In this document: positions 15,327-22,816 of the stretch, in pieces
How positions within the stretch are numbered: position 1 is the stretch's first letter
Layout: each line of letters starts with the position of its first letter
Origin: JBLIAZ01 sp047631875
GTDB lineage: Bacteria > Bacteroidota > Bacteroidia > Flavobacteriales_C > GCA-002722245
DNA length: 22,861 nucleotides
NCBI GenBank assembly: GCA_047631875.1
Contig: JBLIAZ010000013.1
Span: forward strand, 1 to 22,861
Direction of reading: 5' to 3'
Position numbers and translations under genes: made by a program
The notes under the pieces: generated by a model
Seen by the model: the letters and a program-made list of their open reading frames with translations, nothing else
Told to the model about the DNA's origin: nothing
Databases searched by the model: none

Positions 15327-18023
15327 TTTTCGCAAACTCTTTACTCTTTTCACTACGGACATGAAGGTCCCTAAGGCCATTACCACGCAGCCAAGCCAAA
15401 GCATGTTAATCAGTGGGAAATTAATTGCTTTTAGCACTACGAAATCTTTTATTTCGGGCTTCATAACAGACAAATACATTTCAAAAGTTTCTGTGGCGGG
15501 ATCAGCTTTTATCCACTCCCCTGCTACACCAACCTCATAATTTGCATTTGGAATAGGATACAATTTGTTTTTATACAAAACCATTGGCAATTCCAACAAC
15601 CCTTCTCTCCCTTGAGGGTTTGTCACCATCATCCGTAGTACCATTGAATCAGCATTTTCTTCAGTTTTAAATGTGGCTACTTCCTTATAAACAAACTTAT
15701 AATCACTGTGAACCACGGAACTGTCTCGCTTCATTTTTATTAAAGCAAACTTTTTATACTCTTTTTTGGTTGTCGTGTCAGATATTGCTGACGTTAAATG
15801 GGTGTACAAGTCATGTAACAAATAATGCCTAGTATCAGGTTCAGCAACCCTTCCAAAGGTAGCGTTAATCTGAATGAAGGGAGTTAAAGTGAAATCTAGT
15901 TTTTTCACCCCATCAATGTCCTTATAATATTCAATGTCATAATATATATTTACTCCCTCCTGGTACTTGTTTACATAACTCACCCAATAGTCACCCAAAG
16001 GCAAAGTATCTCCAACTACAATTTTAAGATTTTCTGAGTTTAGCAATTCACCTTGAGATTCAAGTTCAAGGTCAGCATCCGAAGTATTTACAGACACTAC
16101 TTCGCTTTGACTGGTTGAAATAAACGAACCCAAAAGAATTAATCCAAACCCAAAATGCGCAATAGATGATCCAGCATTTTTGAACTTTCCTTTCAAAACA
16201 AAAATGAAATAGTACAAATTTCCAAGTACAGCAAACAGTGAAAAAGTAAAGAATATCGGGTACAAAATTTTTGTGCTGTTACTCTCCCCAAAATCAAAAT
16301 CAGTAAAATACATGCTGAACAAAACAACCGTTACACTGCTAATCAGAGCTATTAAGGTGTACTTGAAAAACGGTTTGGAAGGTGTTTTTTTGTATTTCAA
16401 AAACAATGAAAAACCCAAGACAAGGCTAATGAAAGAACCTATGATCATTTGAGGAACAGCGTAATCACTGACAATGTCGGTCTTGTTAAGTACTTTATCT
16501 AATCCAAATACCCCATTAAATACAGGTAAGCTTGTTTTAAAAATCAATTGAAAACAACTTAGCAACAGCAATATCGCTCCCATGAACATCCAAAACTCCC
16601 TTGAACTCAAGTTGTCTTCCTCGTTTTTACCTTTGTCAAAAAACTTCAAATAGTCCCAAACAAACAGAACCAACAGCACCACCACAAACAGAATGTTTAC
16701 CCAATACGTGTTGCCATGTATTAAATTAAGCCAGTACAAGCCCGCTGCTGCGCCTGTAAAAAGTGTCCTTGTTACTTTATTTTGAAGTAAAACAATGCCT
16801 CCCAACCAGTAAACAAAAAACAAAAAGAATAGAATTTGTCCTGAACCTCCACTCGCAAAAGAATGTACCGATGTTTCAGCCAATACCCCGCTACGAGTTA
16901 AATAAGTCGAATATATGACAAATACAAAGGAAAATATGGTCAACAAGAATGTCATATAGGAGGACTCGCCTTTCTTTTTTTGAATCATCATCACATGCGC
17001 CGCACCAACAAAAGTCAGCCAAGGAAACAAGGAAGCATTTTCTACAGGGTCCCAAGCCCAAAACCCACCAAATGTGAGTGACTCATATGCCCATGCTCCC
17101 CCCATCAATACCCCAACTCCTAATACCATGATACCAAAAAACATCCAAGGCAACACAGGTGCCATCCAATCATTAAATTTCCGTGTCCAAAGACCAGCTA
17201 TTGCATAACAAAAAGGAATTAATGTTGAGGCAAATCCCACAAATAAAGTAGGCGGATGTATGGTCATCCAATAGTTTTGCAACAAGGGGTTAAGTCCTTG
17301 TCCTTGAATAATATCTGTGTAATTTTTATTAAAAAACAAAGTGTCTCTTGCGAAAGTTTCAGAGTCCCTAGTCAACAAAACAAAAGGATTGCTTCCTAAG
17401 GTAAATCCTTCATATGGAAACATGGAAAATAATATACCAATGACTATGGCAGCTGCTAAATAGCTGAACCCTTCTAACAAAGTAAGTTTTTTGATGAACA
17501 ACAGAGTGGGAACTAACAAAATGATGGTTACCAACAGCCCTATCCCAGCTCCACCAGACACATTTACTCCAAGTAGCATGCCCACAAGGAACATTTGCAT
17601 CAATCCAAAAATAGCCATTACGTGTGGCTCCCATGATTTTGAGGTCAACTGAAGCACATTACCAAGTAGCACATGACAAATGATCCAAAGTAAAAAACTA
17701 CCCTCTTGACCAGCCCAAAAACAAGACAGGATGTACCTTAACGGCATTACATCATTGCTGTGTTTGAATACATAATGATATTCATACATGTTATTCAGCA
17801 GCATGTAAAATAACAGGCCGACTAAACTGAGTATGGTAAACGAATGTATTCTAAATAGCCACTTTCCAACTTTTAACCACTGCGCATCACTGCCATTTTG
17901 TGCAGACAAAAAGTAACTGATGGATGAAAAAACTATTGCCACAAAGGAACAAATCATGAGTACATGACCAATAGTCCCTATAAACAGATGTTCATTTATG
18001 TACTCAACGTATTCGCTTTTCAT
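15303..18023 (-). CDS. ccmF: Cytochrome c heme lyase subunit CcmF
   Basis: Inner-membrane heme-handling protein that attaches heme to apocytochrome c, 906 residues with about 15 membrane segments. The WWD domain is intact (GGFWAWDPVENASLFPW, about 319-335) and the family histidines are visible: His256 in TIHPPTLF, His343 in GAAHVMMIQ, His387 in TSVHSFA, and a later SIAHFGFG. It is about 250 residues longer than E. coli CcmF, mostly in the periplasmic region before the last membrane segment (about 645-870), a common enlargement in Bacteroidota. It is last in the ccmC-D-E-F operon, 12 bases after ccmE. No terminator is seen; its 3' end overlaps the opposing lipoprotein gene by 24 bases. Confidence 0.96.
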   Translation of the reverse strand: MKSEYVEYINEHLFIGTIGHVLMICSFVAIVFSSISYFLSAQNGSDAQWLKVGKWLFRIHSFTILSLVGLLFYMLLNNMYEYHYVFKHSNDVMPLRYILSCFWAGQEGSFLLWIICHVLLGNVLQLTSKSWEPHVMAIFGLMQMFLVGMLLGVNVSGGAGIGLLVTIILLVPTLLFIKKLTLLEGFSYLAAAIVIGILFSMFPYEGFTLGSNPFVLLTRDSETFARDTLFFNKNYTDIIQGQGLNPLLQNYWMTIHPPTLFVGFASTLIPFCYAIAGLWTRKFNDWMAPVLPWMFFGIMVLGVGVLMGGAWAYESLTFGGFWAWDPVENASLFPWLTFVGAAHVMMIQKKKGESSYMTFLLTIFSFVFVIYSTYLTRSGVLAETSVHSFASGGSGQILFFLFFVYWLGGIVLLQNKVTRTLFTGAAAGLYWLNLIHGNTYWVNILFVVVLLVLFVWDYLKFFDKGKNEEDNLSSREFWMFMGAILLLLSCFQLIFKTSLPVFNGVFGLDKVLNKTDIVSDYAVPQMIIGSFISLVLGFSLFLKYKKTPSKPFFKYTLIALISSVTVVLFSMYFTDFDFGESNSTKILYPIFFTFSLFAVLGNLYYFIFVLKGKFKNAGSSIAHFGFGLILLGSFISTSQSEVVSVNTSDADLELESQGELLNSENLKIVVGDTLPLGDYWVSYVNKYQEGVNIYYDIEYYKDIDGVKKLDFTLTPFIQINATFGRVAEPDTRHYLLHDLYTHLTSAISDTTTKKEYKKFALIKMKRDSSVVHSDYKFVYKEVATFKTEENADSMVLRMMVTNPQGREGLLELPMVLYKNKLYPIPNANYEVGVAGEWIKADPATETFEMYLSVMKPEIKDFVVLKAINFPLINMLWLGCVVMALGTFMSVVKRVKSLRKLKQPINP

Positions 18024-18035
18024 GATTTTTTGTGC

Positions 18036-18461
18036 TTATTCAGGGATTGGAGCTTCAAAGGAAGTTTCAACTGGTTCTTTTACGCCAATTTCACTTGTTT
18101 CATATTTACTTGGACATTTTAAAAGGATATGTACAGCATGAAACTCCCCGTCAATCATCCGTCCTTCCATGGTAATCTCCTCCGACTTTTCAATGTCACG
18201 AGGTTTCGCGTCATGAAAAATCACTTTTTGTTCTACGTTGTCTTTGTCAACTACGTAAAACTCTGTTCTGTTGGCGTTAATTTCTGGATTATACATGATT
18301 GGTTTGCTTTTATTGAGCTCACCAATGATGGTTACATTTTGACCGCTTTGTTCCGCCGCGTCAGCAAATGTGGCATAATTTCCAGCTTCCATCAACGAGG
18401 CCAACATGCCTATGACCACCACTAAAATAACAGACAATATGATTACAGAACTTTTTTTCAT
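18036..18461 (-). CDS. ccmE: Heme chaperone CcmE, CxxxY type
   Basis: Membrane-anchored periplasmic heme chaperone, 141 residues. One N-terminal membrane anchor (about 5-24) precedes an OB-fold domain (VTIIGELNKS, FYVVDKDNVEQKVIFHD, ITMEGRMIDGEFHAVHILLK). Where E. coli CcmE has the heme-binding His130 in LAKHDENY, this protein has LLKCPSKY: Cys116 replaces His, with Tyr120 retained, giving CxxxY. Cys-type CcmE is known from archaea, some sulfate reducers and others, where the pathway is called System I* and CcmH is often absent. It lies between ccmD (7-base gap) and ccmF (12-base gap), so co-transcription is near certain. Confidence 0.95.
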   Translation of the reverse strand: MKKSSVIILSVILVVVIGMLASLMEAGNYATFADAAEQSGQNVTIIGELNKSKPIMYNPEINANRTEFYVVDKDNVEQKVIFHDAKPRDIEKSEEITMEGRMIDGEFHAVHILLKCPSKYETSEIGVKEPVETSFEAPIPE

Positions 18462-18468
18462 TTTAAAC

Positions 18469-18702
18469 TCACTTTAATTCCTTTTCTAATTTTGAAATTT
18501 TCATGTTCAATGAAATCAAGTACACAAACAAGCCTCCCAAAATAATTGACAGCACGGCTACAACAACGTATATTTTCCCGTTATCACGCATGACATCGGC
18601 CATTTCAACATCGTTTGGGTTTTGCGCAACGCTGATCATTGACATCATGCACAGCAACAAAGTCAACGCGATATTTTTAAAGTATTTATTCAATAAACTC
18701 AT
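18469..18702 (-). CDS. ccmD: CcmD-family small membrane protein
   Basis: A 77-residue protein. A signal-peptide-like N-terminus (NIALTLLLCMMSMISVAQ) precedes a segment NGKIYVVVAVLSIILGGLFVYLISLN that spans the membrane, then a short charged coil (KISKLEKELK). CcmD in proteobacteria is a short membrane protein that holds heme-CcmE with CcmA-B-C; the Bacteroidota version carries the extra N-terminal part. The start overlaps the ccmC stop by four bases (ATGA), a translational coupling arrangement, and ccmE begins 7 bases after its stop. Assignment depends partly on this context. Confidence 0.85.
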   Translation of the reverse strand: MSLLNKYFKNIALTLLLCMMSMISVAQNPNDVEMADVMRDNGKIYVVVAVLSIILGGLFVYLISLNMKISKLEKELK

Positions 18703-19373
18703 GAGTCCAGTTCTTTTAATAATTTCCTATTTTGAAGTTTTGAAATTTTAATTTGAAGTTGTGCAATCCACACACCTAATAATATCCATCCTATAATGGC
18801 TGGGTAAAAAATCACCCTCATGCTGCTGTTTAAATCATAAGTATTAAACCCAGGATTTCCACCATTTCCTGGATGTAATGACGGTGCAATTCTAGGGTAA
18901 ATAATTAAAAATAAAACCAACAGTACAAATGCAAATATGTTGTATGCACCGGATATTCTAGCTCGTTTTTCCATGTCCGTCACTCCAGACTTTAAAATAA
19001 AATAAGCTAAGTAAATTAAAACAGTAATCGCAGCTCCATGAATTTTAGGGTCGTCTGGCCAATAGCTTCCCCAAGTGTAATTCCCCCACAACATGCCAGT
19101 GAACAAACCTAAAAACCCAAACAACACTCCTACATGTGCAAAAGCTGTGGATTTCAGATCATCAACCAGTTTCCCATTACTTAAATTTTTGATAGCATAA
19201 ACTACTGAAACAATCATCATCGCGATCATTGCAAACCACATTCCTACATGAAAATACAGGTTTCGAATTGTTTCATTTAAAATGTTCAAACGAGGTACTT
19301 CACCCAAAAAACCTTGTACAAGCACAAAGCTTAATAAGACAACGCAAAGGATTTTCCACCACTGTTTTCCCAC
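18699..19373 (-). CDS. ccmC: Heme exporter/handling protein CcmC (CcsA family)
   Basis: Six-pass inner-membrane protein that loads heme onto CcmE. From the chosen GTG at 19373 it has 224 residues starting MGKQWWKIL. Heme-ligand histidines expected for CcmC are present: His42 in LYFHVGMWF and His167 in PSLHPGNG, flanking the tryptophan-rich motif WGNYTWGSYWPDDPK (about 96-110). The frame also offers ATG at 19412 and 19400, giving up to 237 residues. I prefer the GTG because a consensus -7 box (19390-19397) overlaps those ATGs and homologues start near the WWK motif; this is inference. It is the first gene of the operon. No ccmB or ccmA precedes it in the window. Confidence 0.9.
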   Translation of the reverse strand: MGKQWWKILCVVLLSFVLVQGFLGEVPRLNILNETIRNLYFHVGMWFAMIAMMIVSVVYAIKNLSNGKLVDDLKSTAFAHVGVLFGFLGLFTGMLWGNYTWGSYWPDDPKIHGAAITVLIYLAYFILKSGVTDMEKRARISGAYNIFAFVLLVLFLIIYPRIAPSLHPGNGGNPGFNTYDLNSSMRVIFYPAIIGWILLGVWIAQLQIKISKLQNRKLLKELDS

Positions 19374-19389
19374 TTCAAAAAAGTTTACG

Positions 19390-19397
19390 CAAAAGTA
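19390..19397 (-). promoter_or_regulatory. Putative -7 box of the ccm operon
   Basis: TACTTTTG on the minus strand, an exact TAnnTTTG match, 17 bases before the preferred ccmC GTG. No convincing -33 TTG at the usual spacing was found. It lies just inside the foldback element's left flank. Confidence 0.4.
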
Positions 19398-19410
19398 CAT
19401 AATTATACGC

Positions 19411-19560
19411 AAACCATTCAGCTTTTCGGGAGTTTCACCGAAGGTTATTATTTTCTTTCACGAGTCTAAAAATCCAAACATAGCCGTAGCTACGTTTTTA
19501 TTTTTAGACGATAGAAAAGGGAAAAAGAACGAGTTGAAAAACCGAAAAGTTGAATGGCTT
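19411..19560. repeat. Imperfect 150-base foldback (inverted repeat) element
   Basis: The non-coding gap upstream of ccmC holds a large imperfect palindrome. The outer arms CCATTCAGCTTTTCGG (19414-19429) and CCGAAAAGTTGAATGG (19542-19557) pair at 15 of 16 positions; the inner arms GTCTAAAAAT (19464-19473) and ATTTTTAGAC (19500-19509) pair perfectly; the centre CGTAGCTACG (19485-19494) is itself a perfect palindrome. Stretches between are partly complementary. It could be a MITE-like or REP-like interspersed element, or an RNA hairpin. The remaining gap to 19705 shows only a weak 4-bp hairpin (AGCG/CGCT, 19640-19654) that might end the lipoprotein transcript. Confidence 0.6.
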
Positions 19561-19705
19561 GAGTATATCAGACTAACCAGAGTAAAAATTAAGAAAAGGT
19601 ACTAAGCTGAATTCGTATAATAAAGAGTCTCAAATTAAAAGCGCAAAAAACGCTGGCCTGATCGGTTTCATAGCGACATCAGCAATTTAACTACAAAGCA
19701 GATGG

Positions 19706-20527
19706 TTAATTTCTGTATACAGTGTAAACACCAACAGGCTCGTTACTACTATCCAATTTATACACGACTGTTAAAATTCCTAAATTGGTAATATCCTCTG
19801 TGCCGTAGTCATGAATAAAAGACAATTCTGTTTCATGACCTGATTCAAATGTCCCACTAATAGGATCTCCATATTGAGAAGTCACACTACTTGAAAATAC
19901 ATTCCTATGAATAAAGTTTGATACTTCTCCACTTGCAATAGTCTCTTGACTTGCTATTAGCTCTTTTTCATACAAATAAACGGCTACTGAATGATTTTCC
20001 GAAAATGAACCCACATACTGTAACTTGACATACATGGTTAAAATCCCATTGTTAGCTCTGACTAAATTGCCCACTTTCACAGAAGTTGGCGAGTTTTGAT
20101 GAGCAATCACATCGGCATTAAAGTCATCCAATTCGTAACTAAAGTTTTTTAAATTATTTACAAAAGATGGATAGTTTTCAAAAGTATCGTCACCACTTTC
20201 ATCGTATCTAAATAAAAATTTCTCGGCAAAAGGCTTGTACATCGGGTCCAAAACTTGAGGATACAAACTCATGTAATAAAACCTCTCTTTGTCCAATCCG
20301 GTAATTCCACCATTGGCAACATTTTCCATCACTGGCAAACCATAATCCCCCGCTGGAGGTATTATCGAAGAAGTGATCAAAAAAGCAAAAGAATTATTTG
20401 AAGTAGTAAATTCAACAGCATCCCAATATGTTCTTTCATCCTCTTTTTTTGAACAAGAAAACACTACAAACATCGTGAGGAGCATCACCGATAACATCGA
20501 AAACTGTGACTTGTAAATCTTAAACAT
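19706..20527 (-). CDS. Putative lipoprotein, function unknown
   Basis: A 273-residue exported protein I do not recognise. The start is the ATG at 20527; the frame extends two codons further to a GTG. A hydrophobic segment (MLSVMLLTMFVVFSC) ends in a lipobox with Cys25, followed by SKKEDE; acidic residues directly after the lipid Cys fit the surface-export signal idea for Bacteroidota lipoproteins but do not prove it. The mature protein is rich in Asn, Ser, Tyr and Val with strand-like alternation and ends VGVYTVYRN, so a beta-sandwich is plausible. Single-gene unit, with its own predicted promoter, upstream of the ccm operon on the same strand but 330 bases away. Confidence 0.75.
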   Translation of the reverse strand: MFKIYKSQFSMLSVMLLTMFVVFSCSKKEDERTYWDAVEFTTSNNSFAFLITSSIIPPAGDYGLPVMENVANGGITGLDKERFYYMSLYPQVLDPMYKPFAEKFLFRYDESGDDTFENYPSFVNNLKNFSYELDDFNADVIAHQNSPTSVKVGNLVRANNGILTMYVKLQYVGSFSENHSVAVYLYEKELIASQETIASGEVSNFIHRNVFSSSVTSQYGDPISGTFESGHETELSFIHDYGTEDITNLGILTVVYKLDSSNEPVGVYTVYRN

Positions 20528-20549
20528 ACCCACTGATTAAATTTGAATT

Positions 20550-20580
20550 TAAAGTTAGTTATAACATTGTAATAAAGCAA
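20550..20580 (-). promoter_or_regulatory. Putative promoter of the lipoprotein gene
   Basis: On the minus strand TTG (20580-20578), a 20-base spacer, then TAACTTTA (20557-20550), one base from the TAnnTTTG consensus. Spacing matches the Bacteroidota -33/-7 layout and it lies 22 bases before the ATG. Confidence 0.4.
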
Positions 20581-20716
20581 CTAATTAAAGTAGCGTAAAA
20601 CGGTAGGATCGCAAGTATTTGTCTGTCGATCACTTTCAAATAGTCCCGTGATTTAAATATAGACGAATCAAACATAAAAATGTTGTCTTTATGCCTAATT
20701 AAATAGATATACTAAC

Positions 20717-20724
20717 TATCTTTG
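20717..20724 (+). promoter_or_regulatory. Putative -7 box of nusB
   Basis: TATCTTTG, an exact TAnnTTTG match, 21 bases before the nusB ATG. No good -33 TTG at normal spacing is visible. Confidence 0.4.
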
Positions 20725-20745
20725 CCATCGTAAAAAAAACGTTCT

Positions 20746-21693
20746 ATGTTAAGCAGACGCCATATAAGAATAAAAATTTTCCAAGCACTTTACTCTTATT
20801 TCAAAGGAAGTGTTTCCGAGATAGCACTTGGCGAAAAAGAATTGATGAGAAGCATCAACAAAAACTACGAACTCTTCATTCATTTGCTATCCATATTAAT
20901 GGAGCTCAAAAAATTCGAAGAGAAACTACTTGAAGAACGCAAAAGGAAAAGACTCCCTACCGAGGAAGACAAAAACCCAAATTTAAGGTTCATCAATAAC
21001 AAATTATTGCTGCAGTTATCTGAAAATACAGACCTACTCAAAAAAATTGATGAATACAAAATATCGTGGGTTGAGGAACAAGAGTTCATCAGAAAGATTC
21101 ATACTAAAATTACAGAAACAGAGTCATACAAAGAGTACAAAGCCTCATCAAGCGACTCTTATGAAGAAGACGCAGCCATCATCATCCGTTTATTTAAAAA
21201 TCAAATTGCTGACCACGAAATGCTTCAGCACCTATTGGAAGAAAAAAACATCCATTGGCAGGACGACCATTACTTTGTATGTGGTTATGCAGTTAAAGCG
21301 TTAAAGCAATTCAATAAAAAAACTGCTTCCGATTACAAACTCCCAACGCTATTTAAGGACAAGGATGACGACACTGAGTTTATTGAAACTGTGTACAGAC
21401 AAGTATTGGTAAACAATGATGAATACCAGGAGGAAATCATGAAAAAAGCTAAAAACTGGGAAGCCGATAGGATTGCCATAGTGGATTTTATCCTCATGAA
21501 AATGGCACTAGCAGAATTAGAAAAACTGCCTTCAATCCCTGTTAAAGTAACCCTTAACGAATACATTGATATTTCAAAAAATTATTCAACTCCCAAAAGC
21601 AAGTTGTTCATAAATGGTGTGCTTGATAAAATTGTGGCCGATTACAAACGCGAAGGGAAAATTGAAAAACGAGGAAGAGGCCTCATGAATTAA
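20746..21693 (+). CDS. nusB: Transcription antitermination factor NusB (long form)
   Basis: NusB, which with NusE binds boxA RNA to promote antitermination in rRNA operons. At 315 residues it is more than twice the length of E. coli NusB (139). The N-terminus MLSRRHIRIKIFQALYSYF matches the first NusB helix, then follows about 170 residues of charged helical insert (KFEEKLLEERKRKRLPTEE and similar), and the C-terminal part has the conserved core WEADRIAIVDFILMKMALAEL, IPVKVTLNEYIDISKNYS and KSKLFINGVLDKI. This long form is usual in Bacteroidota. It heads a cluster with the DUF1573 lipoprotein (12 bases after its stop) and yajC, a neighbourhood common in this phylum. Confidence 0.95.
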   Translation: MLSRRHIRIKIFQALYSYFKGSVSEIALGEKELMRSINKNYELFIHLLSILMELKKFEEKLLEERKRKRLPTEEDKNPNLRFINNKLLLQLSENTDLLKKIDEYKISWVEEQEFIRKIHTKITETESYKEYKASSSDSYEEDAAIIIRLFKNQIADHEMLQHLLEEKNIHWQDDHYFVCGYAVKALKQFNKKTASDYKLPTLFKDKDDDTEFIETVYRQVLVNNDEYQEEIMKKAKNWEADRIAIVDFILMKMALAELEKLPSIPVKVTLNEYIDISKNYSTPKSKLFINGVLDKIVADYKREGKIEKRGRGLMN

Positions 21694-21705
21694 CACCTAA
21701 AATTG

Positions 21706-22197
21706 ATGAAAAACTACATACTTACCTTAGGGAATATATTATTTATCACTTGTGTCATTACTGTTACATCTTGCTCAAGGACTTCAAGTCAAGCCGTTCC
21801 TAATAGCGAGGAAACAATTAATATTCCCGCATTAAACAATTACGATAAATTTGCGGGTGGAGCTCAAATTACTTTTAATGAGTATGATTTTGATTTTGGA
21901 ATTGTCAGTAAAGAAAACAAGTTACATCACACCTTTTATTTTGTAAACAGTGGTGACACTCCCCTTATCATCAGTGACGCCAAAGGCAGCTGCGGTTGCA
22001 CAATTCCATTTTTCCCGAAGGACCCTATCAACCCTGGAGAACAAGAAAAAATTGACATTACGATTGACCCTTCTGGTAAAAAAGAAGGGCAAGTGTTCAA
22101 GGTTGCAGTCCGGATTGAAAGTAATGCCGACAACAAATTTGTAAAACTAAACCTGTCAGGAACACCTGAGCTCAAAACAGAAACTACTTCTAATTAA
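21706..22197 (+). CDS. DUF1573 lipoprotein
   Basis: A 163-residue exported lipoprotein, started at the ATG at 21706 (a TTG sits directly in front). The hydrophobic N-terminus ends in TVTSC with Cys23. The mature part is a DUF1573 domain, an immunoglobulin-like fold related to ASH/MSP-type modules: EYDFDFGIVSKENKLHHTF, FVNSGDTPLIISDAKGSCGCT and NPGEQEKIDITIDPSGKKEG are the standard blocks, including the SCGCT motif. Function of the family is not known. The gene lies 12 bases after nusB and 63 bases before yajC, probably one transcript. Confidence 0.92.
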   Translation: MKNYILTLGNILFITCVITVTSCSRTSSQAVPNSEETINIPALNNYDKFAGGAQITFNEYDFDFGIVSKENKLHHTFYFVNSGDTPLIISDAKGSCGCTIPFFPKDPINPGEQEKIDITIDPSGKKEGQVFKVAVRIESNADNKFVKLNLSGTPELKTETTSN

Positions 22198-22260
22198 TAT
22201 TCACAAATAACACAGAGCAAATACAAAGTATTGCTTTTGTAAAAAAACAACTAAACAACA

Positions 22261-22569
22261 ATGAACACAATTTTATTACAAGCAGCAGGAGGATTTAGTC
22301 CAAACATGTTAATCATGATGGGATTAATATTTGTAGTGATGTATTTTTTCATCATTCGTCCTCAACGTAAAAAGGAAAAGGACCTACAAAAATTAAGAGA
22401 ATCTTTAAAAAAGAACGATAGCATTGTCACTGCAGGAGGAATTCACGGAAAAATATCGGATGTTGATACAGACACAGTTGTTGTTATTATTGAAAGCTCT
22501 GCAAAAATTAGGGTTGACAAAAGCTCAATTGCTATAATCAATGGTGTTGCTGGAGCAGCAAAAAAATAA
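22261..22569 (+). CDS. yajC: Preprotein translocase subunit YajC
   Basis: Small inner-membrane protein of 102 residues that associates with SecDF as a Sec accessory subunit. The single membrane segment (about 14-32, MLIMMGLIFVVMYFFII) is followed by the family signature RPQRKKEKD and then the conserved LKKNDSIVTAGGIHGKISDVDTDTVVV domain. The C-terminus is short and ends KK. Length matches E. coli YajC (110). Upstream in the same direction are nusB and the DUF1573 lipoprotein; downstream the next feature is tRNA-Met with its own promoter, 80 bases away. Confidence 0.96.
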   Translation: MNTILLQAAGGFSPNMLIMMGLIFVVMYFFIIRPQRKKEKDLQKLRESLKKNDSIVTAGGIHGKISDVDTDTVVVIIESSAKIRVDKSSIAIINGVAGAAKK

Positions 22570-22621
22570 AATCAAGTACCTTATTTTTCCTTTCATCTAT
22601 TCATAGATTAAAAGAAAAACA

Positions 22622-22629
22622 TATATTTG
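22622..22629 (+). promoter_or_regulatory. -7 box of the tRNA-Met promoter
   Basis: TATATTTG followed by C, an exact TAnnTTTG match 20 bases before the tRNA. This is the clearest Bacteroidota -7 element in the window, though no TTG is seen at the expected -33 position. Confidence 0.55.
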
Positions 22630-22649
22630 CACCCCCAAACGGGACAAAT

Positions 22650-22723
22650 GGCGAGGTAGCTCAGTTGGTTAGAGCACAGGATTCATAACCCTGAGGTCGG
22701 CAGTTCGAGCCTGCTTCTCGCTA
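22650..22723 (+). tRNA. tRNA-Met (anticodon CAT)
   Basis: A 74-base cloverleaf folded by hand: acceptor GGCGAGG (22650-22656) with TCTCGCT (22716-22722), two G-U pairs at the ends; D arm GCTC/GAGC; anticodon stem CAGGA/CCCTG with loop TTCATAA, anticodon CAT (one A-C mismatch at the base of the loop); T arm GGCAG/CTGCT with loop TTCGAGC; discriminator A. The D stem and the paired acceptor end fit an elongator rather than initiator tRNA, but CAT could also be the precursor of tRNA-Ile2. CCA is not encoded; the sequence after the discriminator is CGA. Confidence 0.95.
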
Positions 22724-22730
22724 CGAGTGA

Positions 22731-22770
22731 AAAACCCTTTAAACATTACGTTTAAAGGGTTTTGTTTTTT
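22731..22770 (+). terminator. Rho-independent terminator of tRNA-Met
   Basis: Perfect 14-bp stem AAAACCCTTTAAAC/GTTTAAAGGGTTTT (22731-22744 with 22750-22763), 5-base loop ATTAC, followed by GTTTTTT. It starts 7 bases after the tRNA. Confidence 0.88.
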
Positions 22771-22793
22771 ATGTCAATAAGTGTCATAATCAA

Positions 22794-22816
22794 AAAGTGC
22801 TATTCAAAGTGCTATT
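22794..22816. repeat. Two direct copies of AAAGTGCTATT
   Basis: An 11-base motif occurs at 22794-22804 and 22806-22816, one base apart, in the otherwise featureless stretch after the tRNA terminator. Tandem short direct repeats beside a tRNA gene can be recombinase or regulator sites, but the window ends before any integrase gene could be seen. From 22860 back to 22804 the minus strand is open and ends in TGA, which might be the tail of a gene beyond the window. Confidence 0.35.

Noticed and set aside
19282..19605. 107-residue plus-strand ORF
   Set aside because: It runs antisense through the ccmC start and then through both arms of the foldback; its product looks like no family and its openness is explained by AT-rich palindromic sequence.
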